Source: Trichoplax adhaerens (taxonomy: Eukaryota > Placozoa > Uniplacotomia > Trichoplacea > Trichoplacidae). Taken from it: DNA of 64,000 nt. The position numbers and the translations under genes were made by a program. This document shows, one piece after another, positions 28,545 through 40,733 of the stretch (position 1 is the stretch's first letter; each line of letters begins with the position of its first letter). The stretch covers positions 6,940,947 through 7,004,946 of the forward strand of contig NW_002060947.1 in assembly GCF_000150275.1 (NCBI RefSeq), in the 5' to 3' direction. The notes beneath the pieces are model-generated. The model had not been told where the DNA came from. It did not search any database and was given only the letters and a program-made list of their open reading frames with translations.

Positions 28545-31302
28545 CATTGTATAGAATTAACAATATACATATCTATCTAAATTATTTAACTTTGGTAGCA
28601 GTATAATTAGCTAGAAGTTAGCAATTAAGTATGAGTGATACACACTTAGATTATAATTAACCAATTATAAAACGAACATCGCTTAATTCTCCTTCTTTGC
28701 CTATACAAGTCAGTGTGATCTATTACGCAACAAAAAAAATATTATGCCATAAAGTAAAACTATCAATCTATACACCATAAGTTGTCTTATGCATAACGAT
28801 GGTATAATTCTAATTAGTTTATTGGCTGCTCGTAAAGTCAATTTAACTAAATTTTAAATTTCAAAATATTATATTTGATATAATGGAATAAATTGAACAA
28901 TAAAGATGCTGATAGTAGCCCAAATGTGTCGCTAACTAGTTCGTATTTCCTCTTTGTCAAGCTAAGGATTATCTAAAAATTAAAATATTTTGCTTACATA
29001 ATCATATCTAAGCAGCAAATACTATACATACTATAAGCGTCACAAAAAATACAATAATTATTTGATTCTAAGTTTAAGTATACCAAAGTCACATTGGCTA
29101 TCGAAATATTACTCAATCCTGGATAATCCAATAGCAATGATAAATATTAGTATAACTATATTGCCTGCGTTGCGATTCAAAATTGTTTTATATCACGGTC
29201 AATGAGTACTGTACGACAAAAAGTATCATGTGGTATGAATTTCTTGAAATTTATAATTATACAGTACATCAAGTATTCAGATTGAATAAATTTCTTTCTT
29301 GGGTTTTTAATTTACAACATGAATCATACCAAAAATTTCACTTTAGCTGCTTGGTTTTGGAATTAATGTGCAAAGCATTCATTAGCCATTCCACTTTGGA
29401 AGTTGTCTTTTAGGTCATCAACTATATAATGTTTTTGCAATTTAACGTATTAGCAGTCTTGTAGTAATAGTAGTATGATTAAGATAATTCTATTCCATGA
29501 GCAAATTTTTCTTATATCCTGTAGATAAATGAAGATTATGAAGTTAATAAGATTAACTGAGGGAGTGCCAGCATTCTTTGTGAGGTAATTGCCAATAAGA
29601 TAGAAAGGCCTGTAAATGTGTCAAATAGAATTTTCAGCGAAACGGCAAAGTACTTTCTTACTGTGCCAATATGAAATTTTTAAATGGAGGAGTACTGTTG
29701 TCAGAAGTTGATAAGTAAACTAAAAATTAGCCACTGTATTTAGCAACTAGCAAATAAATTTAAAATATTATTAAAAGTTTATGATCTCTAACTTATCTTT
29801 TAACGTACTAGCTACCAGTGCAAAACTATCAACTTTCGTCTGCAAATTGTAATCTCGGTTGCATGGTAATCCTAAACATTCATAACAGAATCGTTCTTTT
29901 TTTTACGACTATCAGTTTGACTAAAAACCTATGGGCAAGTGTCGATGATACTGTCTGTATATTGTAGAAACGAGAAGATGAAATGTACGAAAAAGACATT
30001 TTTGGACACTATGTTAAAGCAAAAATAGCAAATTTTTGTCAAGTTGACTGAAGCATGAACTTTTGCTCCCTGAAATAACATCAGATTCAGATGATGCACT
30101 CTTCTTCATGTGAAATGCTTGCTTTCCGTACATTTTCTGAAAGTGTACTGTACCTGTTTGCTATATATAAAGATTTAAATAAAATTTAGCTAATTTGATA
30201 TAACAGAAAGCCATCCATAAAGCTTTAGATTGGCATAACTGTAAATAAATTTGCTCTATGATCGGAGCTTAGCGACACTGATGCGATCCAAATTTTGTGG
30301 TAGCGCGGTTTACTGACAGAATTCCTTTTATTTATCTTCCTATTCGATTTTAACAAGATTAGTGCAACTAAGTAATTATGGAATTGGTATGTTACCATCA
30401 AATACAATTTAAATCTTTAAAATAGCTGCAATTAAAAAATTTATTCCGCTTCAAGAAAAGCTTACGGTACTATTATTCTAGAAGATTAGTCGGCTTGTGG
30501 TAAATATACTATCAGAAAATTGTTTCCTGACCCAGGTATTAACATAGAAAATGTGAGATCGATTGGTACTAATTTGATTGCGATTACAATTCAGAGAGGT
30601 TATCCTTGTGGCTCCGAAATTGATATATCACCTTATTCGCTGATTTAATTTTTTTAACAGATGGATGGAGGAAATTTTTAATCGTGATAAATTCTAAATT
30701 TTCCTCTCAAAGACATAGAATTTCTGTGTATCGCGCTTAGACTGTCGATACTTCTAACCATTTTAGTGCTAGAGAAACTAGTTTATTGCAACAGCCATAT
30801 AGTTCTTCTCTTATTATTACAATTTCTCTGCTTGATGCTTGATGTTTATCAATGGATAGGACTGTCATTGACAGAGTAAACAAATTCATGACTGGTAGGA
30901 AAATTAAATACGGACAACATTAATAAAACCAAGGCTAAATTCTCATATGTTACAGTATAACGGTGAATAGCCAGAAAAGTTTCTAAATTTATACGTGTAT
31001 TTGTGCGTGATTGCGTATTCATTCCCTTAATATGGTCGATTAAGGTAGTTTACATCTGCATTCTTAATCGTTATTATGACAAGGCAGTCAAGGCAAAGGC
31101 AATTTAAAGTGATTTTGGTAACATCTACGTTGAATTTGCTTCCAACGATCTCGAACTAGAAAAATTTTATATATATATATCATCATAAATTTATTCCATC
31201 GTTAGTGTTCCAAGAGATTTAGGATTATTTGCCTAGACTACACAAGTCATTAAGACAAGAATCTGTAAGGTAATACCTAATCTTTCAGAAATTTTAAAAG
31301 AA
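28545..31302. other. AT-rich intergenic, no gene recognised
   Basis: This 2.7-kb stretch holds only short frames (for example 29183-29413 +) with no recognisable protein features. Confidence 0.5.
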
Positions 31303-31755
31303 ATGGCAGAAGAGACAAGTTTAAGCCAAGCCGATTCAGATCAAACATTCAAAATCGATCGAATGGGAAAATTTAGACGACCCATCCGATATCGGCCAGG
31401 CAAATCTTACTCAGCTAATAACGATAAAACAAATGTAGTGAGAAATTTGGAAGCTACAGAGGATCTATCTCAAAACCATGCTGTTAACCATGATACAAGA
31501 AAAGAAAATCAATCTATTTCGAGGCAATTACTGTATGAATGTGACGAAATGATGATCGATTATTTTATGGATGGAGATTATATCGCACGGCAACTTCAAG
31601 AGGTAAAATTACAATGTCGTCGAGATATTATGACGGAATTCGACAACACCTTTGCCAATGTAATTCATCATCTGGAAAATAAAACGAAACAGTCTGTTTC
31701 TCGAACACCGTTAATTGAAAATAAAACCATCATTCGTGCTTTTAAACGTACTTAA
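31303..31755 (+). CDS. Unknown 150-aa protein, single exon
   Basis: Not recognised. An ATG in a good context (aaagaaATGg) opens 150 codons ending in TAA. The N-terminal half is polar and probably disordered, with a basic stretch (MGKFRRPIRYRPGK). Residues about 76-126 are predicted by eye to be helical (CDEMMIDYFMDGDYIARQLQ, then EFDNTFANVIHHLENKTK). No signal peptide or membrane segment is seen. It lies about 550 bp upstream of the first member of the unrecognised two-exon family, on the same strand. It could be a gene in its own right or an upstream exon; the stop in frame before any good donor favours its own gene. Confidence 0.5.
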   Translation: MAEETSLSQADSDQTFKIDRMGKFRRPIRYRPGKSYSANNDKTNVVRNLEATEDLSQNHAVNHDTRKENQSISRQLLYECDEMMIDYFMDGDYIARQLQEVKLQCRRDIMTEFDNTFANVIHHLENKTKQSVSRTPLIENKTIIRAFKRT

Positions 31756-31836
31756 GTCTCTATTTCAGCAGTTTACTATTATCTACGCTTTAATTTGTGA
31801 TATGAATTACTCGCACCTTTATTCCTGTTATTAATA

Positions 31837-32031
31837 ATGAAATTTAGTGAGCGTTTAGCATGTCCGTTTGATCAACCTGTTAAAATTGATCATATAATAC
31901 CATCTTATTGTCGCTTTTTGACGTATATAGTAAATGTTAATGATGTCAAAGAGCCTTTTTCGTCACATAAAATATTGTATCCAATAGTTTTAATTGGTGA
32001 CAAGCTATTCAATTTACCTGATCATATTTAA
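31837..32031 (+). CDS. Possible 64-codon ORF, unknown
   Basis: ATG-initiated frame between the 150-aa ORF and the next gene. The composition is protein-like (for example ERLACPFDQPVKIDHIIPSY), but there is no family match and no splice partner. It may be chance or a fragment of a neighbour. Confidence is low. Confidence 0.2.
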   Translation: MKFSERLACPFDQPVKIDHIIPSYCRFLTYIVNVNDVKEPFSSHKILYPIVLIGDKLFNLPDHI

Positions 32032-32308
32032 ACTGCTCCGATTATTAAATCACTAAATTTAGATGCTCTTTAGAATGGAAAGTACTAGTTGATTGATAGC
32101 GTCTCAAACACTTCTCTTAAAGTTTTCAAAGGATTAACACATTTGATTAAGGATTTATTTCGAGAATTACTCAGTTACGATTGAGAATCAAATGGTATAT
32201 AAGAAAGTCAGAAGGCATCTATCGATCAGTTAAGACTAATTTGCTTATCAACGTAGTAAATCTTCTGTTAAAAATTGTCATAAAGAAGTTTAACACTGCT
32301 AATTTACT

Positions 32309-34888
32309 ATGGATAAAAGCGCCGAGAAAATAGTGACTGGTTCTCCTCTTTCAGCTATTGTTGTAGAGAATAGAGAGAATGTCAGCAAGGAAAAAGTAGA
32401 TATTATTCAAAAGTCCGAAGACATTGCTAGCGAAAATGATACAGTAGATGAGCATAGCAGTAATTCCAATGATAGTAAATCTGACAATAATGATGAAGAT
32501 CATGACGTAAAACATGAGAAAGATGCTAAGAATAATGCCAGTGCTGATCCTGAATATTTTATGAAGGAAAGATCTGCTTTGGATGATCAGACTGTAACAT
32601 CAACTTCAGCGACTGAAGATGAAAGTAAAGAAAAGTATGAACAGGATCCATTAAAGCATGAAAGCATTGCCCATAACCATAGCGGTAGCAGCAAGAAATC
32701 ATCTAGCGACGATGATAGTATACCCCTGAGCGATGATATTGTAACTACCAGTGTATCCAATGATAGTGATGACAATGCTTCGGAGTTGCTTGTTAGCACA
32801 CCACGAAAGAGGAATGATATAGCAGAATCGGAAGAAAATCATGAAGTAAAAAAGGTGTGATTGATAATTGATAAATTAACGCTGCAATTATGTTATGTAC
32901 AATATTTATTCATAGCCTGCATTTAGAAAGTTAACGCTATATCTGATCAAGACCTTCTTCTGTAAAATTTTATATTTAAACTCGTGATTTGGTTAGCCGG
33001 TAAAATTTTTTTTGAGATCTACATTCTATGCAACCGCAATGAATATTTTTTATTACCGATTATTAATAAGGAATCTCTCTATTAGCAAGCCAACTTATTT
33101 GCATAGATGAATTTTCATATTTTTATAAATGCAACAACAGGCACTAGAATTCCTTTTATTATATAGCCATACAATAATGCATATGATATTGGGTTAATTG
33201 CAACAATATAAGTGTTAGTAATGTAGATTGATTATTCGTAAAGATCGCTCTTAAATTAGCACAATCGTTGCAGTCATAAAATTTTAGTTGTAGCTTAGTC
33301 ATACCTTCATTTATACAATATTTGCTTATTCAGATTGTAGTAACATAAGCGTGAGTTAGACATTAAAAATGATTTAATGGATAGGCCACGTTGATAGTAT
33401 GGTTAATGATTAAGTACTGCTAACATTCAATTTAAAGCAGTAGTGATACCTCATTTACAAATTTATAAAAATATAAAAATTGTAATGATTGGAGATCATA
33501 GAGTAAACTTTGTTGCAATTTTATTTTAAGTTGCAGTGGAATAATTTTATTGGTAATAATAGTACCAGGTCCAGCTTAACCATTGATAATATAAAATCAT
33601 AAAGGCTAGCTTCTAATGTTGCTTGTTTACGTATTAGATGAAAAAGGATTCGGAAGATCAGGACTGCTTAGTAAAGGAAGGATATCCAAGAAAATTTAAT
33701 ACCGCGAAACGGAAACATAAGAAGTCTTGTTTAATCAACAGTAAATCGTCATCCTTTTGGTATCCAATTCCTAGCAAGTATTTAGTAATCACTGGGGCTA
33801 AAAAAGATACCTTGATAACATTACGCAAATGTTCTAAGCATTCTGTAAGACAAAAGCAAGTTCCATATCGATTGCAAACTATTGACTCTAGTTTAAATCG
33901 GACGCCCGCTGGTACATGTTTTAAAAAACTCTTCGAGATGATATTTACTCATGGACAAATCACTGGTACAAAAGATTTGCAAGCCATCTTACGGTTTGGA
34001 TTTTGCTATATACGCAAAAGCGACATGATTAAGAAGAGGATAAAAGAACGAACTAATTCATCTGATAAATCACTCTATTTTACTGCATCAGATATATTAT
34101 ACGCCATTAATGGTTTATTACCTTATTCAATGCATGAAGGTACCTTACCGAATAGATTGCAGCGTACCATTGAACATATCTTCTACAATCAATTGTCGAA
34201 AGACTATCGTTCACAGCTAGATTGTCTTGTTAAAAAGCGAAATTTAATAATTATACAAGATCTGGATACGGATTGTGACGAAGTTGTCACTTATGAGATC
34301 AAATATAAGGATGATTCGAAAGTATATATTTTCTCCGAAGAAAATGATTATGTCACAGCTGAAGAGAACTTAATCCAGTCTCCTTTATGTATCGATTTAG
34401 TAAGAGGTAATAATTCTAATTTTGATTTACGCTATGAATTAAATCGTATCAAAACAACGTCGAATTTGCAAGAGAAACCTTACAAGGTTATATCAGAACT
34501 TAATCAGGGCCACTTTAAGTTCAAAAATGAATGCATCAAAATTAAGAAGAAGTATTGCAACAAGATTGAAAGTTTTAAAAAAGTGATTACAAAACGTTAT
34601 ACCAGCTCTGAAAGGACTATAAATAAAACAGTCAGTAATCCATTGTGGAAATGTTGTACCTATGTTGATAAGCAAGTCCATGAATATCATCATTTTGATG
34701 TACGTCAAAGGATTTTCAATAACAAGAATGTATATCTTGAGGCTCATTTTGAATTTAATGCTGAAGATTGGTATCAGCCAAGTAATGGAAAGTTATGTGA
34801 TTCTGTAGTAAGTAACTTTTATAAATTTGGTCCTGAAGTTGTCTCGGTGTGGAAGGATAGTAATCATCGTTTCAGAATAGCTTGTTGA
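32309..34888 (+). CDS. Unrecognised two-exon family, member 1 (598 aa)
   Basis: Function unknown. Exon 1 is 32309-32854 (182 codons), phase-0 intron of 783 bp, exon 2 is 33638-34888 (416 aa plus stop). Exon 1 encodes a hydrophilic region rich in Ser, Asp, Glu and Asn, almost certainly disordered, ending in EENHEVKK. Exon 2 starts with a Lys-rich patch (AKRKHKKSC, a likely nuclear signal) and then a folded region aligning over its full length with the paralogue at 47537-50005: SKYLVITGAKKD, LNRTPAGTCFKK, FGFCYIRKSDMIKK, CLVKKRNL, SKVYIF, IDLVRGNNSNFDLRYELNRI, ECIKIKKK, FNAEDWYQ and VSNFYKFG. No catalytic signature, zinc ligands, signal peptide or membrane segment is evident. Start ATG is the first of the frame. 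High lysine content and the nuclear-type patch suggest a nuclear or nucleic-acid-binding protein, but this is only inference. Confidence 0.8.
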
Positions 34889-36207
34889 CAATATAAGATT
34901 ACTGAGTGGAAGGAATTTGCTGAAATTATTTCTAGTCATAGGTATATTAAGTTCACGTATCTTCGTTTTTTATGATTACAAAAACACCTAGTTCACTAGT
35001 GCCTTGAGTAAATTTCTATATACCAACTTGGATCAATGACTATTAACTGTAAGCAATCAACAGGTATACAGGATTGATATTGTGTCAACGGTAATTTACT
35101 TTTACTTCCTGTTTTATATTCGATATATTGAACTGCAGTCTGTTTTCGTTAAGCCCTTATGTGTCTGTATCTTTCAATTTACCGTTCAATTAAATTGTAT
35201 TTAAAGTGGAAAAATATGGTATTGTCAAATGGCAGTCGATAGATTGATCTCATTCATGCTAGCAATTTTGTATCCATTTCGCTAAGGTAATAAAAAATAA
35301 TAAATGTCCATATCAACATGAAGATATTTATTGACATAATATGATGTAAAATTAGCTATAAATGAATAAATAGACGTAGGTTATGGTAGATGCTCGGATG
35401 TTCTGAACCTAATCAAGTAATAGATGTTCAATAGTGGATTAGCAGTGGGGACTCTGCAATGCGGAGTCGTCATGACAATGATTGCGGCCATCTGCTATAC
35501 CGCTCAATTGTGCAATCTTGGTTTTTGGACTTGTTTGAGTACAGTAATCGCAGACGGCCTGACCCATATCCAATTTTGTAGAGTCCGCTTGCCGAGATTA
35601 CCGCAATCACAAGTGCAAGTGGCTTACTTTGCTGGCATTTAGTGTAGTTTTGAACCTAGATCACTTGTATATTAATCACAAACTTTGGAAAGTAATATTA
35701 TGCGGAATCATTAAATCAGCTTCTCCTTGATGACTAGGGCAATTTCAGGCCAGAGGGGTTTTTTTTTTTTTTTTTGCCTCTTGGGCTTTGGCTTCCGTCC
35801 TTTGTACTGTACTTCTGCAGTGTATGGTACTGTAAAAAGGTGGAGGAAAGTACTGTACAGTACAGTACAATATGGTAATGTACTACAGTACCGAGTACTG
35901 TATACTGTACAGCAAAGTACTGTAAGGCAAGTGATTCTTTTTAGACGGATATTACAGTCCTTCAATCCTGGACCAGTGATTTCCATTTGTGGAAGTTGTT
36001 GTCAGTCCACGTTATTCTCGTTTCTCCACTGCTGTAAAAACTCCTTGTTAACTGATATTGGAAGCTATTTCAGCGATCACTAGGACAACATATACTCGTA
36101 TGTTTTAATATACAGTAAAATTGAGAATTGGAGCCATTATTTCAATCATCATTGGGTAGAAAGAGTTTGCATTAGCGTTGCTCCTGCTATGCACCACCTA
36201 TCAATCA
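34889..36207. other. Intergenic with T tract and TACAG-type repeats
   Basis: No gene is recognised. A T run lies at about 35759-35776, and degenerate 'tacagtac' motifs cluster at about 35810-35930. Overlapping frames on both strands at 35711-36083 arise from this low-complexity sequence. Confidence 0.5.
35805..35930. repeat. TACAG-rich simple repeat
   Basis: Repeated 'tacagtacagtac' and its near-palindromic variants occur through this stretch. The same motif recurs at 37085-37245, 43735-43765 and 63550-64000. Confidence 0.7.
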
Positions 36208-39200
36208 ATGGCCAGTGGAAGCAGGATACCTTGCAGGTTTGAGGTTGGCGATAGTGTATTATGTTTCGAGCCCGACCCGACAAAGGCTAGAATTTTGTAT
36301 GAGTCCAAGGTATGCGATTAGATATCAATAGGAATAATTACAATCAATTGAAAGTTGTTTTGAATCTTGAACGATAATATCCAACGGCTGACTACTGCTG
36401 TTAGATTAGTTGCTTTTTAGATTGTTCGTATTACTGATACAGTTCTACTTCTATCGGTGTGCATACTACAGTACAACGACATTGAACCTTGTATTTTATT
36501 CATTAATGGATTGATACCAATACAATCATAACATTCATGCATGCAATACATTGAAGCTCGTGTTTAGACATGGTTTGCTACTTCACTGAGCACGAAAGGC
36601 TATCCAGTATACGCGTATATACAGTATATACATACTGTACAACTCGTCCTTGTACAGTGTTATCGTGATGGCCAGGGTAGTTGCCTCAACTTTGTTAACA
36701 TTTTCAAACTTGTAATTGACGCCTAGACGTCCGCAATACGTGCTCCAATTGTGTTATCGTGGATATCTATAGGTTTCTTACTGGCGTGCTTTGCTCTCTT
36801 CAACGGTGAAAAGAAACACGCCAATTTTTATTTTATTACTCTGTAGTCATCGTTGTAAATGATCGTGCATCGGCATGTTGTTCTTGTTACGTCGCGTAGT
36901 CACTTTGTATGAAACGCAATGATGCAGACTTTGAGTCAGTTGTGTACCATGACTGCAGTCAGCCTATTGGCGCCCTTTACACACTACGCACAAGTGGTTT
37001 GCCTCATACTGCACACTAGTACACAGTGAAAGACAAAAGCCCATTATTGCATTGACCTTAAAAGAAGAGTGTCGTTGCTGCATCTGAAGTACAGTACAGT
37101 CAGGTACCAGTGAGAGACCAGCACTCTGTCACGGTGCTCTTTCGATACCCTTACGGAACGGAATGGAATGTTTACTATTGGACGCAATACGGTACAGTAC
37201 GTTCACGGTCTGAATGTACTGTACACTGTACACTGTACAGTATTCAAGATCTTGTGAGCCAGTCTAAAATTGTCGCTCGGCTCAAATCTGACTAAATGAC
37301 TGATTTGACATCAATTCTTCAACAGTATAATAATTTTAATTTGGAAGCATTTTCGCCACAGTAAAGTGACATAATTAGACAAATCTGAAGTTACTATCAA
37401 TGGCATTCTAATTCTTGACTGTACGATAGGTTATCATTTTTCTTTATAAAGCCTTTCAATTGTATCTTGTATTTTTACAGGTAACCAATGTCGATTTCAT
37501 TAAAGATGAATCTGGAAAGAAGACGCCACACTACCGCATCCATTTTAAGGGATGGAGTCACAGGTAATCATTACTAGCACTGGTTACGCTATACAATTGA
37601 AGCTTAAAACCGTTAGAATAGCTTAAAAATTACAGCTATTGCAGTACTGGGTACTTTTAGCATAAACACGCAGTTACCTTCTGTTTACTACCTTGCAGTA
37701 TCCTTACTGTTATCTTTCTATATCATAAATCGTAGAGTATTTCCTCTAATACTCACATAGACCTACAATGTCGACTTCTTTTATTATCATACTGAAACTT
37801 TGTGCAGTAGTCCAAGAATGCTAATATTATAAGATAAACGGTGTAGAGCATACACACGATATCATCCCGTATCATGATTCGTGCAAGCTGTATAAAATAA
37901 TGAAGATGGTGCTGTTTTATTTATCTTAAACAATATTATATCTGTAGCTGGGACAGATGGGTATCAGAGACCAATATTTTAGAATATAATCAAGAAAATT
38001 TACGGTTTCAAGCGGAACTTCAAAAAAAATTTACAAAGTAAGGAAAATCCCTTATTTGTTTATGTAACTTGCTGACTGTTATTGCTAAATTTCTTACGCA
38101 CATGTTTCCACTAAAGTGGTTATACGGAAGTAATCTTACTTGTTATAATTCCGATTAAATCACTACAAGTATTGCATACAATGATTGAAATATGAATGCT
38201 ATACTTATTGTTGTTGAGATATTCTCATGCAAGTATACCTTGCGAATCGATGCTACTTTTTTACACGCCAATAAATATTTGATTGTGACAGGAAAAAGAA
38301 TGGCCGAACAAAACATTCGCAAGATAAAGACAAGCGCAATGAAAGTATCCGTATATCTGGTAGGTTTTATGAATTAATTTGCGTATATGTCGATACTGTA
38401 ACACTGTCAATAAATTATATTTGACGTCGTTGTGAGTAACATACTCGCAAAGGCTTATGATATTATACATTTACCATAAATTAGAACTGAATAATGTATT
38501 TTTTGATATGTAAGATGACGATTCGGAGAGTGTTAGGTCCCCAGCTTTGGTAAGAATCTTTGAAATTTGTTTTCATGAATAAAATCTATGACTTAATGAT
38601 ACTAACATTATTAGTAAATGATACCTGTGTTAGGCTTTTCTACAATAACGTCATTCATTAAATATAGGAAATTAATGAGAATGTAGCTTATTGGCATTTT
38701 GATCTCGTTACAGATTGAGAATAATGGGCTATTCAGTTATGCTGACATAGAATTAAACATTCGCTTAAAGATGGAGTTAGAAAATGACTGCATTCGTGTG
38801 AAACGCAAAAACTTGGTAATAATAAAAATTTTTTAGGTTATTTTGACTATTTGAATTTATAATCTTTAAATACGGTATGTAGTTAATAAAAGTGCAACAT
38901 TTTATTAAACTAACTGTGGATCAATAATGCTAGTACTGTACAATCAACTCAGTATTAATATCATTGTAAAGAACATAATGAAGAATGTTGTTCCGTAATT
39001 TATTTAGTGAGTATTTTGTAATCTTTTACTCGATTGTAGCTTGTAAGATTACCTAAGAGTCCGAACGTGTTAGACATTCTTAAGAGCTATTATGAACATG
39101 CAGAGACTTCCTTAATGGAAGGAGATAAGAATGGGTACAGTATTATCATGATAGTATCACATCCCATAGTAAGTGCTTTATTGCACCATGATGTTGTAAT

Positions 39201-40091
39201 ACTAACAATTCTTTTCGAACTTTTTATCCGCAGTCATAACATCTTACGAGAAATTTTAGAAGGAATTCGAATTTATTTCGATTTTACCCTTCCGACATTA
39301 CTTTTATATAACTGTGAGAAAATTCAGTATAAACAGATACAAAGTATCATGACGGGAAGCAACGTTATTGCACCCACCTTAAAAAATGGCTCCTTTCAAT
39401 CGCATTCTTCACCATGTATGAGTTAAGGATAATGATACTACTTACTGAACAGAAGTGCCCTAGTTTAATACTTGAAACTAACCGTCGTGTCATTTTTACG
39501 TCACTTAGCGTATGACGAAGAAGAAATGTCGACTTTCTTAAGCCTAGCATCTGCGAAAATTGCTAATAAATATGATTTGACGTTGTTACCTTGCCAAGTT
39601 TATGGTGTCGAGCATCTTTTACGCCTTTTCGGTGCGTATTTAATTACGGGATTGTTTTTTGGGATGGTCAGCATATCAGGCTACAATTACTTCTATTCAT
39701 TTAATTATGCTAAAGAGAAGTTATTACAAATTATAAAACCTTAAAAATTTTTCAAATTTCTTTTTTAATCGGAATAGTTAAATTGCCGCAACTGTTATCT
39801 AAGAATGAGTTAACGACTGTAAAAGTTTCCATTCTGGCCTATTATTTAACGGACTTTTTCAAGTAATTCATTTCACCTTTTAAAGTATTTTCTTAATTCT
39901 TCCTAGTAGTGAAATTCATGTATTTTTAGCAATTTTTAAATGTTTATGCAAAGGAAAAACAAGTTGTTTGCAAAACATTTAGTGATGTCTTGCATACTTT
40001 CTACAGCTATTTGTCAACTAGGGACGATTTGTTCAATGAAGAGAATTATCAAGAAAGAATCTCGAACTGCTTTGTGGAGGCTCTTCCATGA
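36208..40091 (+). CDS. MSL3: MSL3, chromodomain and MRG-domain chromatin protein
   Basis: Subunit of the MSL histone H4K16 acetyltransferase complex; its chromo-barrel binds methylated histone tails and its MRG domain holds the MSL scaffold. Exons 36208-36309, 37481-37563, 37948-38037, 38292-38359, 38515-38549, 38714-38815, 39040-39134, 39234-39415, 39509-39631, 39778-39862, 40007-40091 give 349 aa. The chromo-barrel reads VGDSVLCFEPDPTKARILYE and YRIHFKGWSHSWDRWVSE; the insertion EPDPTKAR separates MSL3 from MRG15/MORF4L1, and the aromatic cage positions (Y, F, W, W) are present. The MRG part reads KMELENDCIRVKRKNLVRLP, LREILEGIRIYFDFTLP, LLLYNCEKIQY, VYGVEHLLRLFVKLPQLLSK. It is shorter than human MSL3 because the linker inside the MRG domain is reduced. 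The last two exons (YLSTRDDLFNEENY) were chosen over a TAA read through the exon-10 donor because they restore the MRG C-terminus. Confidence 0.93.
37085..37245. repeat. TACAG/GTACAGT clusters in MSL3 intron 1
   Basis: Short 'agtacagtacagt' and 'ctgtacactgtacactgtac' motifs sit in the first, 1.2-kb intron of MSL3. They belong to the same simple-sequence family as at 35805 and 63550. Confidence 0.6.
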
Positions 40092-40201
40092 TGGTGCATC
40101 ATGATATGATGATTAGGCAGATAAAATTTATTTTGCAAGTGGTAGAATTAGCTAGGAGAATTCGACATAGGCGCTTAAGAAGTGCGTAGCCGATCCGGTG
40201 T

Positions 40202-40510
40202 TCATAAATGAGTTATCAGTTTGAGTTTTACCACCGCTGTAAATTGACGGTAAAGAATTGCCTCCATTACACGCACTATTTCAACAACTTTCTTTAGGCC
40301 TTTCGCTCTGCAAAGCTGCCTAAGATCTTTATTCAAGTAATACACATGCAACCTGACTAAAGTATCGTGTCTGTGGATAGGGTGCTCTTGTAACTGTTTT
40401 ATCATATATTGGGAAATGATGTAAAGGCACGTTTCCTTACGGCATTCAATGTACCAGCGCAGAATTGTATCAGTGATTATGGCCAAAACGCAAGGATGTT
40501 CTCTTTGTGA
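40202..40510 (-). CDS. Unassigned open frame between MSL3 and CNOT7/8, possible exon
   Basis: Not recognised. On the minus strand a frame runs from a plausible acceptor (CTAG at about 40511) to a stop at 40202, about 100 codons, without its own ATG at the left edge of similarity. It reads protein-like and helical (ILRWYIECRKETCLYIISQY; HDTLVRLHVYYLNKDLRQLC; VEIVRVMEAILYRQF). It lies 110 bp past the MSL3 stop and 220 bp past the CNOT7/8 stop. It could be a terminal exon of an unseen or nested gene, an alternative 3' exon of CNOT7/8, a decayed gene, or chance. Confidence 0.25.
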   Translation of the reverse strand, partial: SQREHPCVLAIITDTILRWYIECRKETCLYIISQYMIKQLQEHPIHRHDTLVRLHVYYLNKDLRQLCRAKGLKKVVEIVRVMEAILYRQFTAVVKLKLITHL

Positions 40511-40733
40511 TCTAGGTTACAAATACTGTTTACTTTCATGTTAGGAATCATACCGATATGTTGACTGTAGCAATCAATACAGCATTTTTAGAATCATATT
40601 TTACCATGAAATGGCATTTTGGTATTACTTTTGTTTTATTATATTTTACGACAATATACTGTACACTACGTAAACAATATAAAACACTATATATTATAAA
40701 ATCAGTCGATTGCTATGTGTTGTATCATCTATA

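Noticed and set aside
33638-34888. Possible link of the unknown family to DXO/Rai1 decapping enzymes through an 'FDLRY' motif
   Set aside because: Only a few residues resemble DXO, and the acidic metal-binding motifs of that family are not found around it.
35711-36083. Overlapping frames of 91 and 118 codons on opposite strands
   Set aside because: Composition follows the T tract and TACAG repeat (Tyr, Thr, Val, Ser), and there is no domain.
39416-39426. MSL3 ending at the in-frame stop shortly after 39415
   Set aside because: The stop is preceded by a good donor (CCAT|GTATGA), and the downstream exons restore the conserved HLLRLF-VKLP part of the MRG domain in phase.
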